A stretch of DNA of 64,000 nt from Pimelobacter simplex (GTDB lineage: Bacteria; Actinomycetota; Actinomycetes; Propionibacteriales; Nocardioidaceae). The notes beneath the pieces are model-generated. The model was given only the letters and a program-made list of their open reading frames with translations, ran no database searches and was not told where the DNA came from. The translations under genes were made by a program, and so were the position numbers. The stretch spans positions 1-64,000 of the forward strand of contig JADCLI010000015.1 of assembly GCA_016803235.1 (NCBI GenBank), given 5' to 3'. Of the stretch, positions 29,781-38,428 are shown one piece after another (position 1 is the first letter of the stretch; every line of letters starts with the position of its first letter).

Positions 29781-30878
29781 TCAGCCCGCATTGGTGCGGC
29801 TGACCAGGTCGTCGACCACCGCCGGCAGGCTGCCTCCGCTGCGCTCGTAGCTGGCGCGCTGCCGGGTCGCGCCTCCCTCGGCCAGCACGCGTGGCACACC
29901 TGCCCGGACCACGTCGGTGTCGCCGTACGCCGCCAGCGGCTCCGCGACCATCGTGACCAGCTGGTCCAGCACCTCCCGTGCCGGGGTCAGGACGCCCGTC
30001 ACCGGGTCGAGGAGGCGCTCGGTCAGGCCGTACCGCGCCGCGCGCCACCGGGCAGCCCGGAGCAGCTCGGCTCGCCAGTTGCCGCTGGGCAGGCCGTCCC
30101 CGTCGATCTCCCGGCACACCAGAGCGCGGCCCAGCACTGCCACCAGCACCGCGTCGTCGGGATGGGTGCAGACGTCGCCGATCCGGATCTCCACCGTCGG
30201 CTGGTGGGCCGAGAGGCGGGCGTCGAAGTAGAGCATCCCGTCGTCCATCGCGGCTCCCGAGGCCACCAGTGCCCGGCTGAGCGTGTGGTACGCCGCCGCC
30301 GAGCCGAACCGCTCGGTGGAGCAGGCGCTCGGCCAGTGGCTCCAGGCCTCCGCTCGCCAGGACGCGTAGCGCGTGTCGCGGCCGTGGTAGTACGGCGAGT
30401 TCGCGCTGATCGCCAGCAGCACCGGCAGCCACGGCGTGATCGCGTCGATCGCGCGCACGCCCTGGTCGTCGGAGTCGACCTGCACGTGCACGTGCTGGCC
30501 GCAGGTCCCTCCCGGACGGGCGATCTCCCCGAAGGTCGCCACCATGGCGAGGTAGCGGTCGTCGCGGGTCGTGCGAGGAGGACCGCCCTGCAACGGTACG
30601 GCGCCCGTCGCCGCAGTGCGCGCCCCGACGGCCTCCGCCGCCCGGCTGGCACGGGCCCTGAGCCGGACCAGGTGGCGACGCAGGTCCGCGGCGTCGAGGA
30701 CCGGCGGGGTGCGGGTCTCGAGCTGGTGCGCGAACAGCTCGTGGTCGAGCTCGTCGGCGGGGTCCGGTTCGTGTTCCGCGGCGTACCGCAGGACCTGCTC
30801 CGCGCGCGGCGTCGTCGCCCGGGTCTCGGGATCGACGAGGAGGAGCTCCTCCTCGACGCCGACGGTGCGCCGTTCCAT
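29781..30878 (-). CDS. YbdK-type carboxylate-amine ligase (GCS2 family)
   Basis: A 365-residue member of the glutamate-cysteine ligase type 2 family: RTVGVEEELLLVDPET at the N-terminus, CGQHVHVQVDSDDQG, and the late YFDARLSAHQPTVEIRIGDV. The family ligates glutamate with small amines or cysteine; the exact product in mycothiol-producing actinobacteria is not settled and is not assigned here. Minus-strand GGGGAGGTGG precedes the ATG. It lies 55 bp downstream of map. Confidence 0.85.
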   Translation of the reverse strand: MERRTVGVEEELLLVDPETRATTPRAEQVLRYAAEHEPDPADELDHELFAHQLETRTPPVLDAADLRRHLVRLRARASRAAEAVGARTAATGAVPLQGGPPRTTRDDRYLAMVATFGEIARPGGTCGQHVHVQVDSDDQGVRAIDAITPWLPVLLAISANSPYYHGRDTRYASWRAEAWSHWPSACSTERFGSAAAYHTLSRALVASGAAMDDGMLYFDARLSAHQPTVEIRIGDVCTHPDDAVLVAVLGRALVCREIDGDGLPSGNWRAELLRAARWRAARYGLTERLLDPVTGVLTPAREVLDQLVTMVAEPLAAYGDTDVVRAGVPRVLAEGGATRQRASYERSGGSLPAVVDDLVSRTNAG

Positions 30879-30933
30879 ACCACCTCCCCGACCGCTCGGG
30901 CCGTGGGGCAGGAGGTACCCCGACGGGCGGAGG

Positions 30934-31701
30934 TCAGTCGCGCGCGGTGAGCACGAGCGGGTCGCCCGACGTGATCGCGACGGTGTGCTCGACGTGCGCG
31001 CCCCGCGAGCCGTCGGCGCTGCGGATGGTCCAGCCGTCGGGGTCGAACACGATCTCGTCGGTGGTGTGCAGGAACCACGGCTCGATCGCGATCACCAGGC
31101 CCGGGCGGAGCTTGATGCCGCGGCCCGGGCGGCCGTCGTTGGCCACGTGCGGCTCGCCGTGCATGGTCCGGCCGACGCCGTGGCCGCCGAACTGCAGGTT
31201 GACCTTGAGACCGGCGGCGTGGGCGACGTCGCCGATCGCCGCGGAGATGTCGCCGAGCCGGTTGCCCGAGCGGGCGGCGGCGATGCCGGCGTCGAGCGCC
31301 TTCTGGGTCGTCTCGATCAGGCGCAGGTCCTCCTCGCGGGCGTTGCCGACGACGACCGAGAGCGCCGAGTCGGACACCCAGCCGTCGACCGACGCTGCGA
31401 AGTCGACCGAGAGCAGGTCGCCGTCCTGGAGCGTGTAGTCGTGCGGGAGGCCGTGCAGCACGGCGTCGTTGACCGAGGTGCACAGCACCTTGCCGAACGG
31501 GCTGGCGCCGAACGTCGGGTGGTAGTCGATGTAGCAGGACTCCGCACCCGCGTCCTTGATCATCTGGTGCGCCAGCTCGTCGAGCTCGAGCAGGTTGACG
31601 CCGACCGCGGCCTTCTCGGAGAGGGCCTGGATCACCGAGGCGACGAAGCGCCCGGCGGGACGCATCTGCTCGATCTGGGTGGGGGTGCGCAGCTCGATCA
31701 C
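30934..31701 (-). CDS. map: Type I methionine aminopeptidase
   Basis: A 255-residue enzyme removing N-terminal Met from nascent proteins. Metal ligands are visible in order: two Asp (LSVDFAASVDGWVSDSA), His in FGGHGVGRTMHGEP, Glu in GLVIAIEPWF, and Glu in HVEHTVAIT. The short N-terminus (MIELRTPTQIEQMRPAGRF) is the type Ia form. It heads a minus-strand pair with the ligase gene downstream. Confidence 0.94.
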   Translation of the reverse strand: MIELRTPTQIEQMRPAGRFVASVIQALSEKAAVGVNLLELDELAHQMIKDAGAESCYIDYHPTFGASPFGKVLCTSVNDAVLHGLPHDYTLQDGDLLSVDFAASVDGWVSDSALSVVVGNAREEDLRLIETTQKALDAGIAAARSGNRLGDISAAIGDVAHAAGLKVNLQFGGHGVGRTMHGEPHVANDGRPGRGIKLRPGLVIAIEPWFLHTTDEIVFDPDGWTIRSADGSRGAHVEHTVAITSGDPLVLTARD

Positions 31702-31710
31702 GCGCTCAGC

Positions 31711-32325
31711 CTACTGAGGGGAGGAGGCGTCCCCGGCATCCACGACGACCGCGCTGTGGCTCGAGGCATCGTCCGCGTCGAACGCGATTCCGTCGAGTCG
31801 TCGGGAGCCGCGCCAGATCTCGCCGTCGATCCTCTTGGTCTCCCCGGGCTCGAGGCTGATGGAGCCGTAGGAGACCTCGCCGTCGACCGGGTCCCTCAGC
31901 GTGGCGCTGCCCCACTGTCCGTCGAGGACCGACTTCACGGTGATGTCGTCGAGGCCGATCGTGCGGTCGCTGTCGTTGCGGGCCTCGAAGGCGAAGTCGC
32001 AGTCGTCGGCGGGTCCGGTCGGGTCGTCCTCCGAGGGGTGGCACGCCAGCGACGTGACCTTGACCGTGAGGTCGCCGTCGTCGGTGGTGAACCATTCGCC
32101 GACCTCGGCGCTCGGCGCCGGTGGGGCCACGGTGTCGAACCAGTCGCCGAGGTGACGCAGGAACAGGAAGGCGGCGAACGTGACACCCGCGACGACGGCC
32201 AGCACGGTCACGACCACCAGGCCGATCACCCAGCCCAGCAGGCGACGGCGAGGAGGGCCCGGCGCGGGGGCACCGGACCCGCGGCCGGGTGGAGGCGGGG
32301 GAGGCGGGTACGGCGCGTCAGTCAC
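31711..32325 (-). CDS. Membrane-anchored protein with DUF4352-like domain
   Basis: A 204-residue protein. A proline-rich cytoplasmic N-terminus (YPPPPPPPGRGSGAP) leads to one transmembrane helix (VIGLVVVTVLAVVAGVTFAAF, about residues 33-53) and an extracytoplasmic beta-rich domain (FTTDDGDLTVKVTSLACHPS, FEARNDSDRTIGLDDI) resembling DUF4352 immunoglobulin-like domains, with one Cys pair. Function unknown. It is 9 bp upstream of map on the same strand. Confidence 0.72.
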   Translation of the reverse strand: MTDAPYPPPPPPPGRGSGAPAPGPPRRRLLGWVIGLVVVTVLAVVAGVTFAAFLFLRHLGDWFDTVAPPAPSAEVGEWFTTDDGDLTVKVTSLACHPSEDDPTGPADDCDFAFEARNDSDRTIGLDDITVKSVLDGQWGSATLRDPVDGEVSYGSISLEPGETKRIDGEIWRGSRRLDGIAFDADDASSHSAVVVDAGDASSPQ

Positions 32326-32362
32326 GTCGTGAACCTAGCCGCGCCCGCCGCCCCCGAAACGC

Positions 32363-33526
32363 TCAGTTGCTGGGCTTGTCCGCGCCGACGACCCACATCG
32401 CGAAGAACTGCGACCCGCCGCCGTACGCGTGCCCGAGGGCCTTGCGGGCGCCGTCGACCTGGTGCTCGCCGGCCGCGCCGCGCACCTGGAGGGCGGCCTC
32501 GCCGAAGCGGAGCATGCCCGAGGCGCCGATCGGGTTGGAGGAGAGCACGCCGCCCGAGCAGTTGACCGGGATCCGGCCGGTCATCGCGGTCTCGCCGGCC
32601 TCGGTGAGCCTCCAACCCTCGCCCTCGGCGGCGAATCCGAGGTTCTCCAGCCACATCGGCTCGAACCAGGAGAAGGGCACGTAGATCTCGGCCGCGTCGA
32701 TCTCGTCGATCGGCGAGGTGATCCCGGCCTGCTTCCACAGCGCGGCCGCCGCGTCCCTCCCGGCCTGCGGGTTGACCTGGTCGCGCTCGGCGGCCGTGGT
32801 GGCCTCCGAGCGCATCACGGTGCCGTGGATCCACGCCGGGTTCGGCGAGGACTTCGCGGTGTCCTCGTCGACGATGACCAGCGCGCACGCGCCGTCGCTC
32901 GAGGGGCAGGTCTCGTCGTACCTGATGGGGTCCCACAGCATCTGCGACGCGAGCACGGACTCGACGGTCGTGCCCTCGTTGTGGAGGTGCGCGTAGGGGT
33001 TCTTCAGCGCGTTGTTGCGGTCCTTCGCCGCCACGATCGCGCCGACGTGGGTGGGCGCCTGGGAGCGGCGGATGTAGGACCGCACGTGGGGTGCGAAGTA
33101 GCCGCCGGCTCCCGCGTGGACCGGCATGTTGAAGGGCAGCGGCACCGAGAGCGCCCACATCGCGTTGGACTCGGACTGCTTCTCGTAGGCCACCGTCAGC
33201 ACCCGCTTGTGGACGCCGGCCTGCACCAGCGAGGACGCGACGATGGCAGTCGAGCCGCCGACCGAACCGGCCGTGTGGACGCGGAGCAGCGGCTTGCCGG
33301 CCGCCCCGAGCGCCTCGGCCAGGAACAGCTCGGGCATCATCACGCCCTCGAAGAGGTCCGGCGCCTTGCCGACGACGATCGCGTCGATGTCGTCGAGCGT
33401 CAGGTTGGCGTCGATGAGCGCGCGGTCGATGGCCTCGCGGCACAGGCCGGCCATCGAGACGTCCTCGCGCTTCGCGCGGTGGTGCGTCTGGCCGACGCCG
33501 ATGATCGCTGCAGGCTGCTTGCCCAT
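32363..33526 (-). CDS. ltp3: Thiolase-like lipid-transfer protein Ltp3
   Basis: A 387-residue SCP2-thiolase-like protein that strongly resembles M. tuberculosis Ltp3 (Rv3523): FEGVMMPELFLAEALGAAGK, VRSYIRRSQAPTHVGAIV, YDETCPSSDGACALVIVDED and IYVPFSWFEPMWLENLGFA. Both thiolase catalytic positions look changed: the nucleophile Cys block reads HTAGSVGGST, and the GHP His block reads LSSNPIGASG. So thiolytic activity is unlikely; a retro-aldolase or carrier role by analogy with Ltp2 is a guess. It overlaps ltp4 by 1 nt (TGATG). Confidence 0.88.
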   Translation of the reverse strand: MGKQPAAIIGVGQTHHRAKREDVSMAGLCREAIDRALIDANLTLDDIDAIVVGKAPDLFEGVMMPELFLAEALGAAGKPLLRVHTAGSVGGSTAIVASSLVQAGVHKRVLTVAYEKQSESNAMWALSVPLPFNMPVHAGAGGYFAPHVRSYIRRSQAPTHVGAIVAAKDRNNALKNPYAHLHNEGTTVESVLASQMLWDPIRYDETCPSSDGACALVIVDEDTAKSSPNPAWIHGTVMRSEATTAAERDQVNPQAGRDAAAALWKQAGITSPIDEIDAAEIYVPFSWFEPMWLENLGFAAEGEGWRLTEAGETAMTGRIPVNCSGGVLSSNPIGASGMLRFGEAALQVRGAAGEHQVDGARKALGHAYGGGSQFFAMWVVGADKPSN

Positions 33527-34578
33527 CAGATCTTTCCTTCCAGGGTGCAGACGAGGTTCTGCTGCAGGGCGGGGCCACTGGTGGCGTGGGCGAGGGTCTT
33601 GTCGGCCTCGCCGGACCAGATCCTCGTGGCGGCCTCGCCGACGCGGATGCCGCCGCCGGAGAACATCGGGTTGCTCGCGAGCGCGCCGCCGGACGGGTTG
33701 ATGACGACGTCGCCGCCGAGACCGAGCTCCCTGCGGAGGATGAGCTCCTGGTGGCTGAACGGCGCGTGCAGCTCGGCCACCTCGACGCCGTCGAGGTCGA
33801 GCGCGGCACCGGCTCGCTGGGCCGAGGGCGACCGGGTGAGGTCGCGGACACCCATGCCCATCGGGTCGACGTAGTGGGAGATGCCGGTCAGCCAGGCGGG
33901 ACGCTCGCGGACCTCGCGGGCCTTGTCGCCGGCGGCCAGCACCAGGGCTGCCACGCCGTCGGTGACGGGGGAGCAGTCGTGCTTGCGCAGCGGGTCGGCG
34001 TACATGGGCCGCGCGAGCAGCTCCTCGACGGACGAGCCCCCCTTGCGGATGGCGTGCTCGTTCTTCTCCGCGTCGGTCAGCGAGCGGTTGACGACCTCGG
34101 CCATGGCGCGCTCGTCCCACAGGCCCGCGTCGATGCCCACGCGCGCCTGGAGGCCGGCGAGGGACACGGTGTCGGGCCACAGGGGCGTCATCGTGTAGGG
34201 CTCGAGCTGCAGCGCGAGAGTGCGGCGCAGGACGCCGGCCGAGCTCTTGCCGAAGGCGTAGACGAGGGCGGTGTCGACCTCACCCGTCTGGATCTTGAGC
34301 CATGCCTCGTACATGGCCCAGGCGAGGTCCATCTCGACGTGCGACTCGTTGACCGGCGGGATGACGCCGATCGCGTCGACCGCCTGGACGAACGAGAACG
34401 AGCGGCCGGCGAGGTAGTCGGAGGAGCCGGAGCACCAGAACCCGACATCCCTGCGGGTCCAGCCGGTCTGCTCGTAGAGCTCCTTGAAGACCGGAACGAG
34501 CAGCTCGACGCAGGTCGGGGACCCGTCGAACTCAGGCATCTGTCGCTGGGCGAACCCGACGACGGCGACGTCACGCAT
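33526..34578 (-). CDS. ltp4: Thiolase-like protein Ltp4
   Basis: A 350-residue thiolase-fold protein (Rv3522-type): VGFAQRQMPEFDGSPTCVEL, FWCSGSSDYLAGRSFSFVQ, VDTALVYAFGKSSAGVLRR, and the terminal VINPSGGALASNPMFSGG. As in Ltp3, the usual His of the GHP loop is Asn (SNP), and no CGSG nucleophile block is seen, so it is probably not a conventional thiolase. It is paired with ltp3 and the DUF35 gene in one minus-strand operon below tandem KstR operators. A heteromeric complex is likely. Confidence 0.87.
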   Translation of the reverse strand: MRDVAVVGFAQRQMPEFDGSPTCVELLVPVFKELYEQTGWTRRDVGFWCSGSSDYLAGRSFSFVQAVDAIGVIPPVNESHVEMDLAWAMYEAWLKIQTGEVDTALVYAFGKSSAGVLRRTLALQLEPYTMTPLWPDTVSLAGLQARVGIDAGLWDERAMAEVVNRSLTDAEKNEHAIRKGGSSVEELLARPMYADPLRKHDCSPVTDGVAALVLAAGDKAREVRERPAWLTGISHYVDPMGMGVRDLTRSPSAQRAGAALDLDGVEVAELHAPFSHQELILRRELGLGGDVVINPSGGALASNPMFSGGGIRVGEAATRIWSGEADKTLAHATSGPALQQNLVCTLEGKI

Positions 34579-34665
34579 GGCAGCACACCTTTCTGGAGGA
34601 ACGGGGTCCCCGCGGCGTTGTTCGTGGAGGAGCGAAGCGGGGGAACGGAGAACGTCGTGGGGTGT

Positions 34666-35625
34666 TCACAGGTGGTGCTTGTAGGTGTCGAAGTCGGCGT
34701 CGGGCTCGCCGGTCGGCGCGAAGTGGTCGATGTTCTCCAGGGAGTACGCCCACTCGTCCTCCGGCTTCCAGACCGCCTTGACCCGCATGCCCATCCGCAC
34801 CTCGTCGGCGGGCACGCCGAGGATCAGGTGCAGCACCGCGATGTCGGCGCCGTCGAGGAGGACGTACGCGGAGACGTACGGCGGGGTGATCTTCTGGCCG
34901 AGGAAGGGCACGTTGACGACGCAGAACGTCGTGATCGTGCCGGTCTGCGAGAGCTCGACCTCCTCGACGGTCGGCGTGCCGTCCGAAGGACAGGCGCTGC
35001 GCGGCGGGACGTAGACCTTCTGGCAGGTGGGGCAGCGCTGGCCCATGATGCGGCCCTCGTTGAGGCCGCGGTAGAACAGCGACTCCTCCGGTGAGGCGGC
35101 GTACTGGTAGTCGAGAGAGACCCTGGTGACCACGCCGGTGACCGGCTCGTCGCCGGCGGCGGCTGGCGCGCTCGCCTCGGTCTCGCCGGGCGCCAGCGGC
35201 TCGAAGCACGCGATGTCGTTGATGTGGCCGACCCGCTCCGCGGCCCAGCGCACCCGCACCCGCATCCCGGTCGTGACCTCAGCGGGTGACGCGACGTCCA
35301 GGGCGTGCAGGAGGGGCACGTCCGCGCCGTCGAGGGTGACCAGGGCGAAGGCGAACGGCCGGTCGAACGGCTGGTCCTTCACCGGCTCGGGGACCCAGGT
35401 CCAGGACGTGACCGTGCCAACGGAGGAGACCTCGACGAACTCGGTCGTCGCCTCGTGGGTGACGGGGTCGAACTCGAGCGGGGGGACGACGACCTGTCCT
35501 GTCGAGGTCCGGCCGCCCACGACGACCCCGTCGCGGAGTCCGGAGAGGAAGCGACCGACGACGGGGCCGGTCGACCGGGTGTAGTCGAAGGCGACGGTGA
35601 CCGGCGCCGAGAGGGTGCGACTCAT
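34666..35625 (-). CDS. Tandem DUF35 OB-fold acyl-CoA-associated protein
   Basis: A 319-residue protein made of two DUF35 (ChsH2-type) halves. The N-terminal half (residues about 1-165) keeps the OB-fold (VSSVGTVTSWTWVPEP, FAFALVTLDGADVPLLHAL) but has lost the zinc-ribbon Cys. The C-terminal half has GRIMGQRCPTCQKVYVPP and a third Cys, then FCVVNVPF and YVSAYVLLDGADIAVLHLI. DUF35 proteins partner thiolase-like or MaoC-like enzymes in sterol side-chain degradation. ATG 35625 (MSRTLSAP) lies 10 bp from the first KstR operator; a longer in-frame extension runs through the operators and is rejected. Confidence 0.85.
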   Translation of the reverse strand: MSRTLSAPVTVAFDYTRSTGPVVGRFLSGLRDGVVVGGRTSTGQVVVPPLEFDPVTHEATTEFVEVSSVGTVTSWTWVPEPVKDQPFDRPFAFALVTLDGADVPLLHALDVASPAEVTTGMRVRVRWAAERVGHINDIACFEPLAPGETEASAPAAAGDEPVTGVVTRVSLDYQYAASPEESLFYRGLNEGRIMGQRCPTCQKVYVPPRSACPSDGTPTVEEVELSQTGTITTFCVVNVPFLGQKITPPYVSAYVLLDGADIAVLHLILGVPADEVRMGMRVKAVWKPEDEWAYSLENIDHFAPTGEPDADFDTYKHHL

Positions 35626-35634
35626 GAGCCAAAG

Positions 35635-35648
35635 TGAAACATGTTCTG
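35635..35648. promoter_or_regulatory. KstR operator 1 in the DUF35/LLM intergenic region
   Basis: TGAAACATGTTCTG matches TNNAACNNGTTNNA at all fixed bases except the last (G for A). It lies 9 bp from the DUF35 start codon. On the minus strand a TCACTT hexamer, 6 nt before the ATG, could be the -10. Confidence 0.72.
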
Positions 35649-35656
35649 GCAGAAAG

Positions 35657-35670
35657 TGAAACACGTTCTA
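35657..35670. promoter_or_regulatory. KstR operator 2 in the DUF35/LLM intergenic region
   Basis: TGAAACACGTTCTA is a full match to the KstR consensus. It is 22 bp (two helical turns) from operator 1, both carrying the same AGTGAAAC lead, so cooperative binding by two dimers on one DNA face is plausible. Confidence 0.83.
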
Positions 35671-35705
35671 GAAATGGATCTGGTCGATCCGCCATGATGC
35701 GTCTC

Positions 35706-36749
35706 ATGAAACTGGGTCTGCAGCTCGGATACTGGTCCGCACAGCCGCCGCAGGGCGTCGGCGAGCTCGTCGCCGCCGCGGAGGACGCGGGCTTCGACGC
35801 GATCTTCACGGCCGAGGCGTGGGGGAGCGACGCGTTCACGCCGCTGGCCTGGTGGGGCCGCGAGACATCGACGGTGCGCCTCGGCACCTCCATCGTGCAG
35901 ATGTCGGGCCGCACGCCGACCTCGATCGCCATGCACGCGCTCACCCTCGACCACCTCACCGGTGGCCGGGTGATCCTCGGCATGGGCGTCAGCGGGCCGC
36001 AGGTCGTCGAGGGCTGGTACGGCGTGCCGTTCTCCAAGCCGCTCGCCCGCACGCGTGAGGTGGTCTCGATCATCCGCCAGGTCCTCGCCCGGCAGGCGCC
36101 GGTCACCAACGACGGCCCCCACCACCCCCTGCCCTACAACGGTTCGGGGGCGGTCGGCCTCGGCAAGCCGCTCAAGCCGATCGTGCACCCGCTGCGCGCG
36201 GACCTGCCGATCTGGCTGGGCGCCGAGGGTCCCAAGAACGTCGCCCAGACCGCCGAGATCGCGGACGGGTGGATCCCGATCTTCTACACGCCGAGGAGCG
36301 CCGGCATGTACCAGCCGTGGCTCGACGAGGGCTTCGCCCGGCCCGGCGCGCGTCGGACCCGCGCGGACTTCGAGATCGCCGCCACCTGCCATCTGCAGGT
36401 CGTCGAGAACGCGGAGCAGAAGCAGACGGTGATCGACGGCATGAAGCCGTTCGTGTCGCTCTACATGGGCGGCATGGGTGCCAAGGAGCAGAACTTCCAC
36501 CACCAGGTCTTCACGCGGATGGGGTACGGCGAGCTGGCCGACGAGGTCCAGGAGCTCTACCTGTCGGGGGAGAAGGACAAGGCGACGGCGCTGATCCCGG
36601 ACGAGCTGGTCGACGACATGCACATCATCGGCACGCCCGGCGAGGTCAGGGAGCGGGTGGCGCAGTGGGAGGAGACCGGCGTGACCACGCTGCTCCTGTC
36701 CTGCCGCAGCGCTGACGAGATCCGGGGCATCGCCGAGCTGCTCGCCTGA
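35706..36749 (+). CDS. LLM-class F420-dependent oxidoreductase (Rv3520c-like)
   Basis: A 347-residue luciferase-like flavin/F420 oxidoreductase: MKLGLQLGYWSAQPPQ, FTAEAWGSDAFTPLAWWG, LDHLTGGRVILGMGVSGPQVV, and PIWLGAEGPKNVAQTAEIA. It closely resembles Rv3520c, which lies next to the DUF35/ltp4/ltp3 genes in M. tuberculosis too, so this is a conserved divergent sterol unit. The substrate is not known. ATG 35706 matches the family start; 35694 would add four residues. The promoter shares the tandem KstR operators. Confidence 0.88.
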   Translation: MKLGLQLGYWSAQPPQGVGELVAAAEDAGFDAIFTAEAWGSDAFTPLAWWGRETSTVRLGTSIVQMSGRTPTSIAMHALTLDHLTGGRVILGMGVSGPQVVEGWYGVPFSKPLARTREVVSIIRQVLARQAPVTNDGPHHPLPYNGSGAVGLGKPLKPIVHPLRADLPIWLGAEGPKNVAQTAEIADGWIPIFYTPRSAGMYQPWLDEGFARPGARRTRADFEIAATCHLQVVENAEQKQTVIDGMKPFVSLYMGGMGAKEQNFHHQVFTRMGYGELADEVQELYLSGEKDKATALIPDELVDDMHIIGTPGEVRERVAQWEETGVTTLLLSCRSADEIRGIAELLA

Positions 36750-36789
36750 ACGCCTCCGCCTGTCGGCGCCGCGGGCTACCGTCGTCGGC

Positions 36790-37176
36790 ATGAGGCGCGA
36801 GCCGCACGAGAACGTCGCGACGGTCCTGGTCGATCCTGCCCTGCTCCAGGAGCTGGAGCTGGAGCTGGTCGAGCTCGACCTGTGGGTCTGGCCGGTCCGC
36901 TCGGCGCCGATCTGCGTCGACGGACCCCGCACCGCGTTCCAGGTGCGGCGCCGCCTCGTCGAGGCGCAGCGCGGTGCCTGGGACTGTGCGGCGGCGTGGG
37001 TGCCGGTGTGGATCAGCTTCGGCGAGCGGTGGGCCAGCGGCGACGACCCGTTGCCGTGGGCGGCCCACCGCGCGTTGTGGGACGTGCTGGACGCGCATGC
37101 CGACCAGGTCAGGTTCCACCGGCGGCTCGGCGGGGTGCGGCCCCTGGCCGCTCCGGTCGAGCGGCGCGCCGGCTGA
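36790..37176 (+). CDS. Hypothetical protein, 128 residues
   Basis: An arginine- and tryptophan-rich soluble protein (LELELVELDLWVWPVRSAP, WVPVWISFGERWASGDDPL, VRFHRRLGGVRPLAAPVE). No signal peptide or membrane helix. No domain recognised. It is on the same strand as the flavin monooxygenase 133 bp downstream. The ATG at 36790 gives a sensible frame and coding bias; confidence that it is a gene is moderate. Confidence 0.6.
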   Translation: MRREPHENVATVLVDPALLQELELELVELDLWVWPVRSAPICVDGPRTAFQVRRRLVEAQRGAWDCAAAWVPVWISFGERWASGDDPLPWAAHRALWDVLDAHADQVRFHRRLGGVRPLAAPVERRAG

Positions 37177-37309
37177 GCGTCGGGCGCGTGCCGGCCGGGA
37201 GTGGTTCGACCGCCCCAGCGGCGCCTGGGTGGATGGGTGTTTCGCCCGATGCGGCCGGACGATCGGGTTCCTAGCGTGGGAGGTCCACCGACCGCGAAGG
37301 GAGCAGGCC

Positions 37310-38410
37310 ATGTCGCACGAGCACGTCGAGACCCTGATCATCGGAGCCGGCCAGGCCGGCCTCGCCACGGCGCACGAGCTGCAGCGGCACGGCCGCGAGG
37401 TGCTCGTCGTCGATGCCCAGGAACGGGTCGGCGACGGCTGGCGCCGGCAGTGGGACACGCTGCGGCTCTACAGCCCGGCGCGGTACGACGGCCTGCCGGG
37501 GATGCCCTTCCCGGCCCCGCCGTGGAGCTTCCCCGGCAAGGACGAGGTCGCCGACTACTTCGAGTCCTACGCACGGCACTTCGCGCTGCCCGTCGACCTC
37601 GGCCAGCGCGTCGAGCGGCTCGCCGCCACCGACGGCGGGTACGTCGCCCAGCTGCCCGGGCGCACGATCAGCGCCACCAACGTCGTGGTCGCCACCGGCA
37701 CCTTCGGCCGCACGCCCTTCGTCCCGGACTTCGCCGACAGGCTGGACCCGATGACCACGCAGCTGCACTCGAGTGAGTACCGCCGCCCCAGCCAGCTGCG
37801 CGACGGCCCCACGCTCGTCGTCGGCGCCTCCCACTCCGGCGCCGACGTGGCCTACGAGCTCGCCGAGTCACGACAGGTCGTCCTGTGCGGGCGCGATCCC
37901 GGGCAGATCCCGGTCCGGCTCGGCACCCCGATGTTCCGGGTCTCGTTCCCCGTCATCGTCTTCATCTTCCGCCACGTCCTGTCCCGGCGCACCCCGATGG
38001 GTCGCAAGGAGATGGACGAGTTCCGCTTCCACGGCGGCCCGGCGCTGCGGGTCAAGCGGGCCGACCTCCTCGCCCGTGGCGTGGAGCGCGTGCACGACCG
38101 GGTGGTCGGCGTCCGCGACGGGCGGCCGGTGCTGGCCGACGGCCGGGCGCTCGACGTGGCGAACGTCGTGTGGTGCACCGGTTTCGAGCAGTCCTTCGAC
38201 TGGATCGATCTCCCGGTCTTCGACGAGCGCGGCTGGCCCGAGGAGGTCCGTGGCGTCGTCCAGCGGGCGCCGGGGCTGTTCTTCTGCGGGCTCGCGTTCC
38301 AGTCGGCCGCAGCCTCGATGCTCATCGCCGGGGCCGCCCGCGACGCGGCGTACGTCGCCCGGCAGATCCTCCAGCGCCAGCGGCAGCACCAGGAGGTCCG
38401 CGCGGCGTAG
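37310..38410 (+). CDS. FAD-dependent oxidoreductase / flavin monooxygenase-like
   Basis: A 366-residue flavoprotein. FAD-binding Rossmann motif TLIIGAGQAGLATAHELQRHG (core GAGQAGLA), VVDAQERVGDGWRRQWDTLRL, a second nucleotide-binding motif TLVVGASHSGADVAYELA for NAD(P)H, and the late VVWCTGFEQSFDWI. The pattern fits the CzcO/FMO-like group that oxidises or hydroxylates small organic or lipid substrates. Followed after 18 bp by a LuxR-type regulator on the same strand, probably its regulator. Confidence 0.87.
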   Translation: MSHEHVETLIIGAGQAGLATAHELQRHGREVLVVDAQERVGDGWRRQWDTLRLYSPARYDGLPGMPFPAPPWSFPGKDEVADYFESYARHFALPVDLGQRVERLAATDGGYVAQLPGRTISATNVVVATGTFGRTPFVPDFADRLDPMTTQLHSSEYRRPSQLRDGPTLVVGASHSGADVAYELAESRQVVLCGRDPGQIPVRLGTPMFRVSFPVIVFIFRHVLSRRTPMGRKEMDEFRFHGGPALRVKRADLLARGVERVHDRVVGVRDGRPVLADGRALDVANVVWCTGFEQSFDWIDLPVFDERGWPEEVRGVVQRAPGLFFCGLAFQSAAASMLIAGAARDAAYVARQILQRQRQHQEVRAA

Positions 38411-38428
38411 CCTTCGAGAGAGGCTGCC

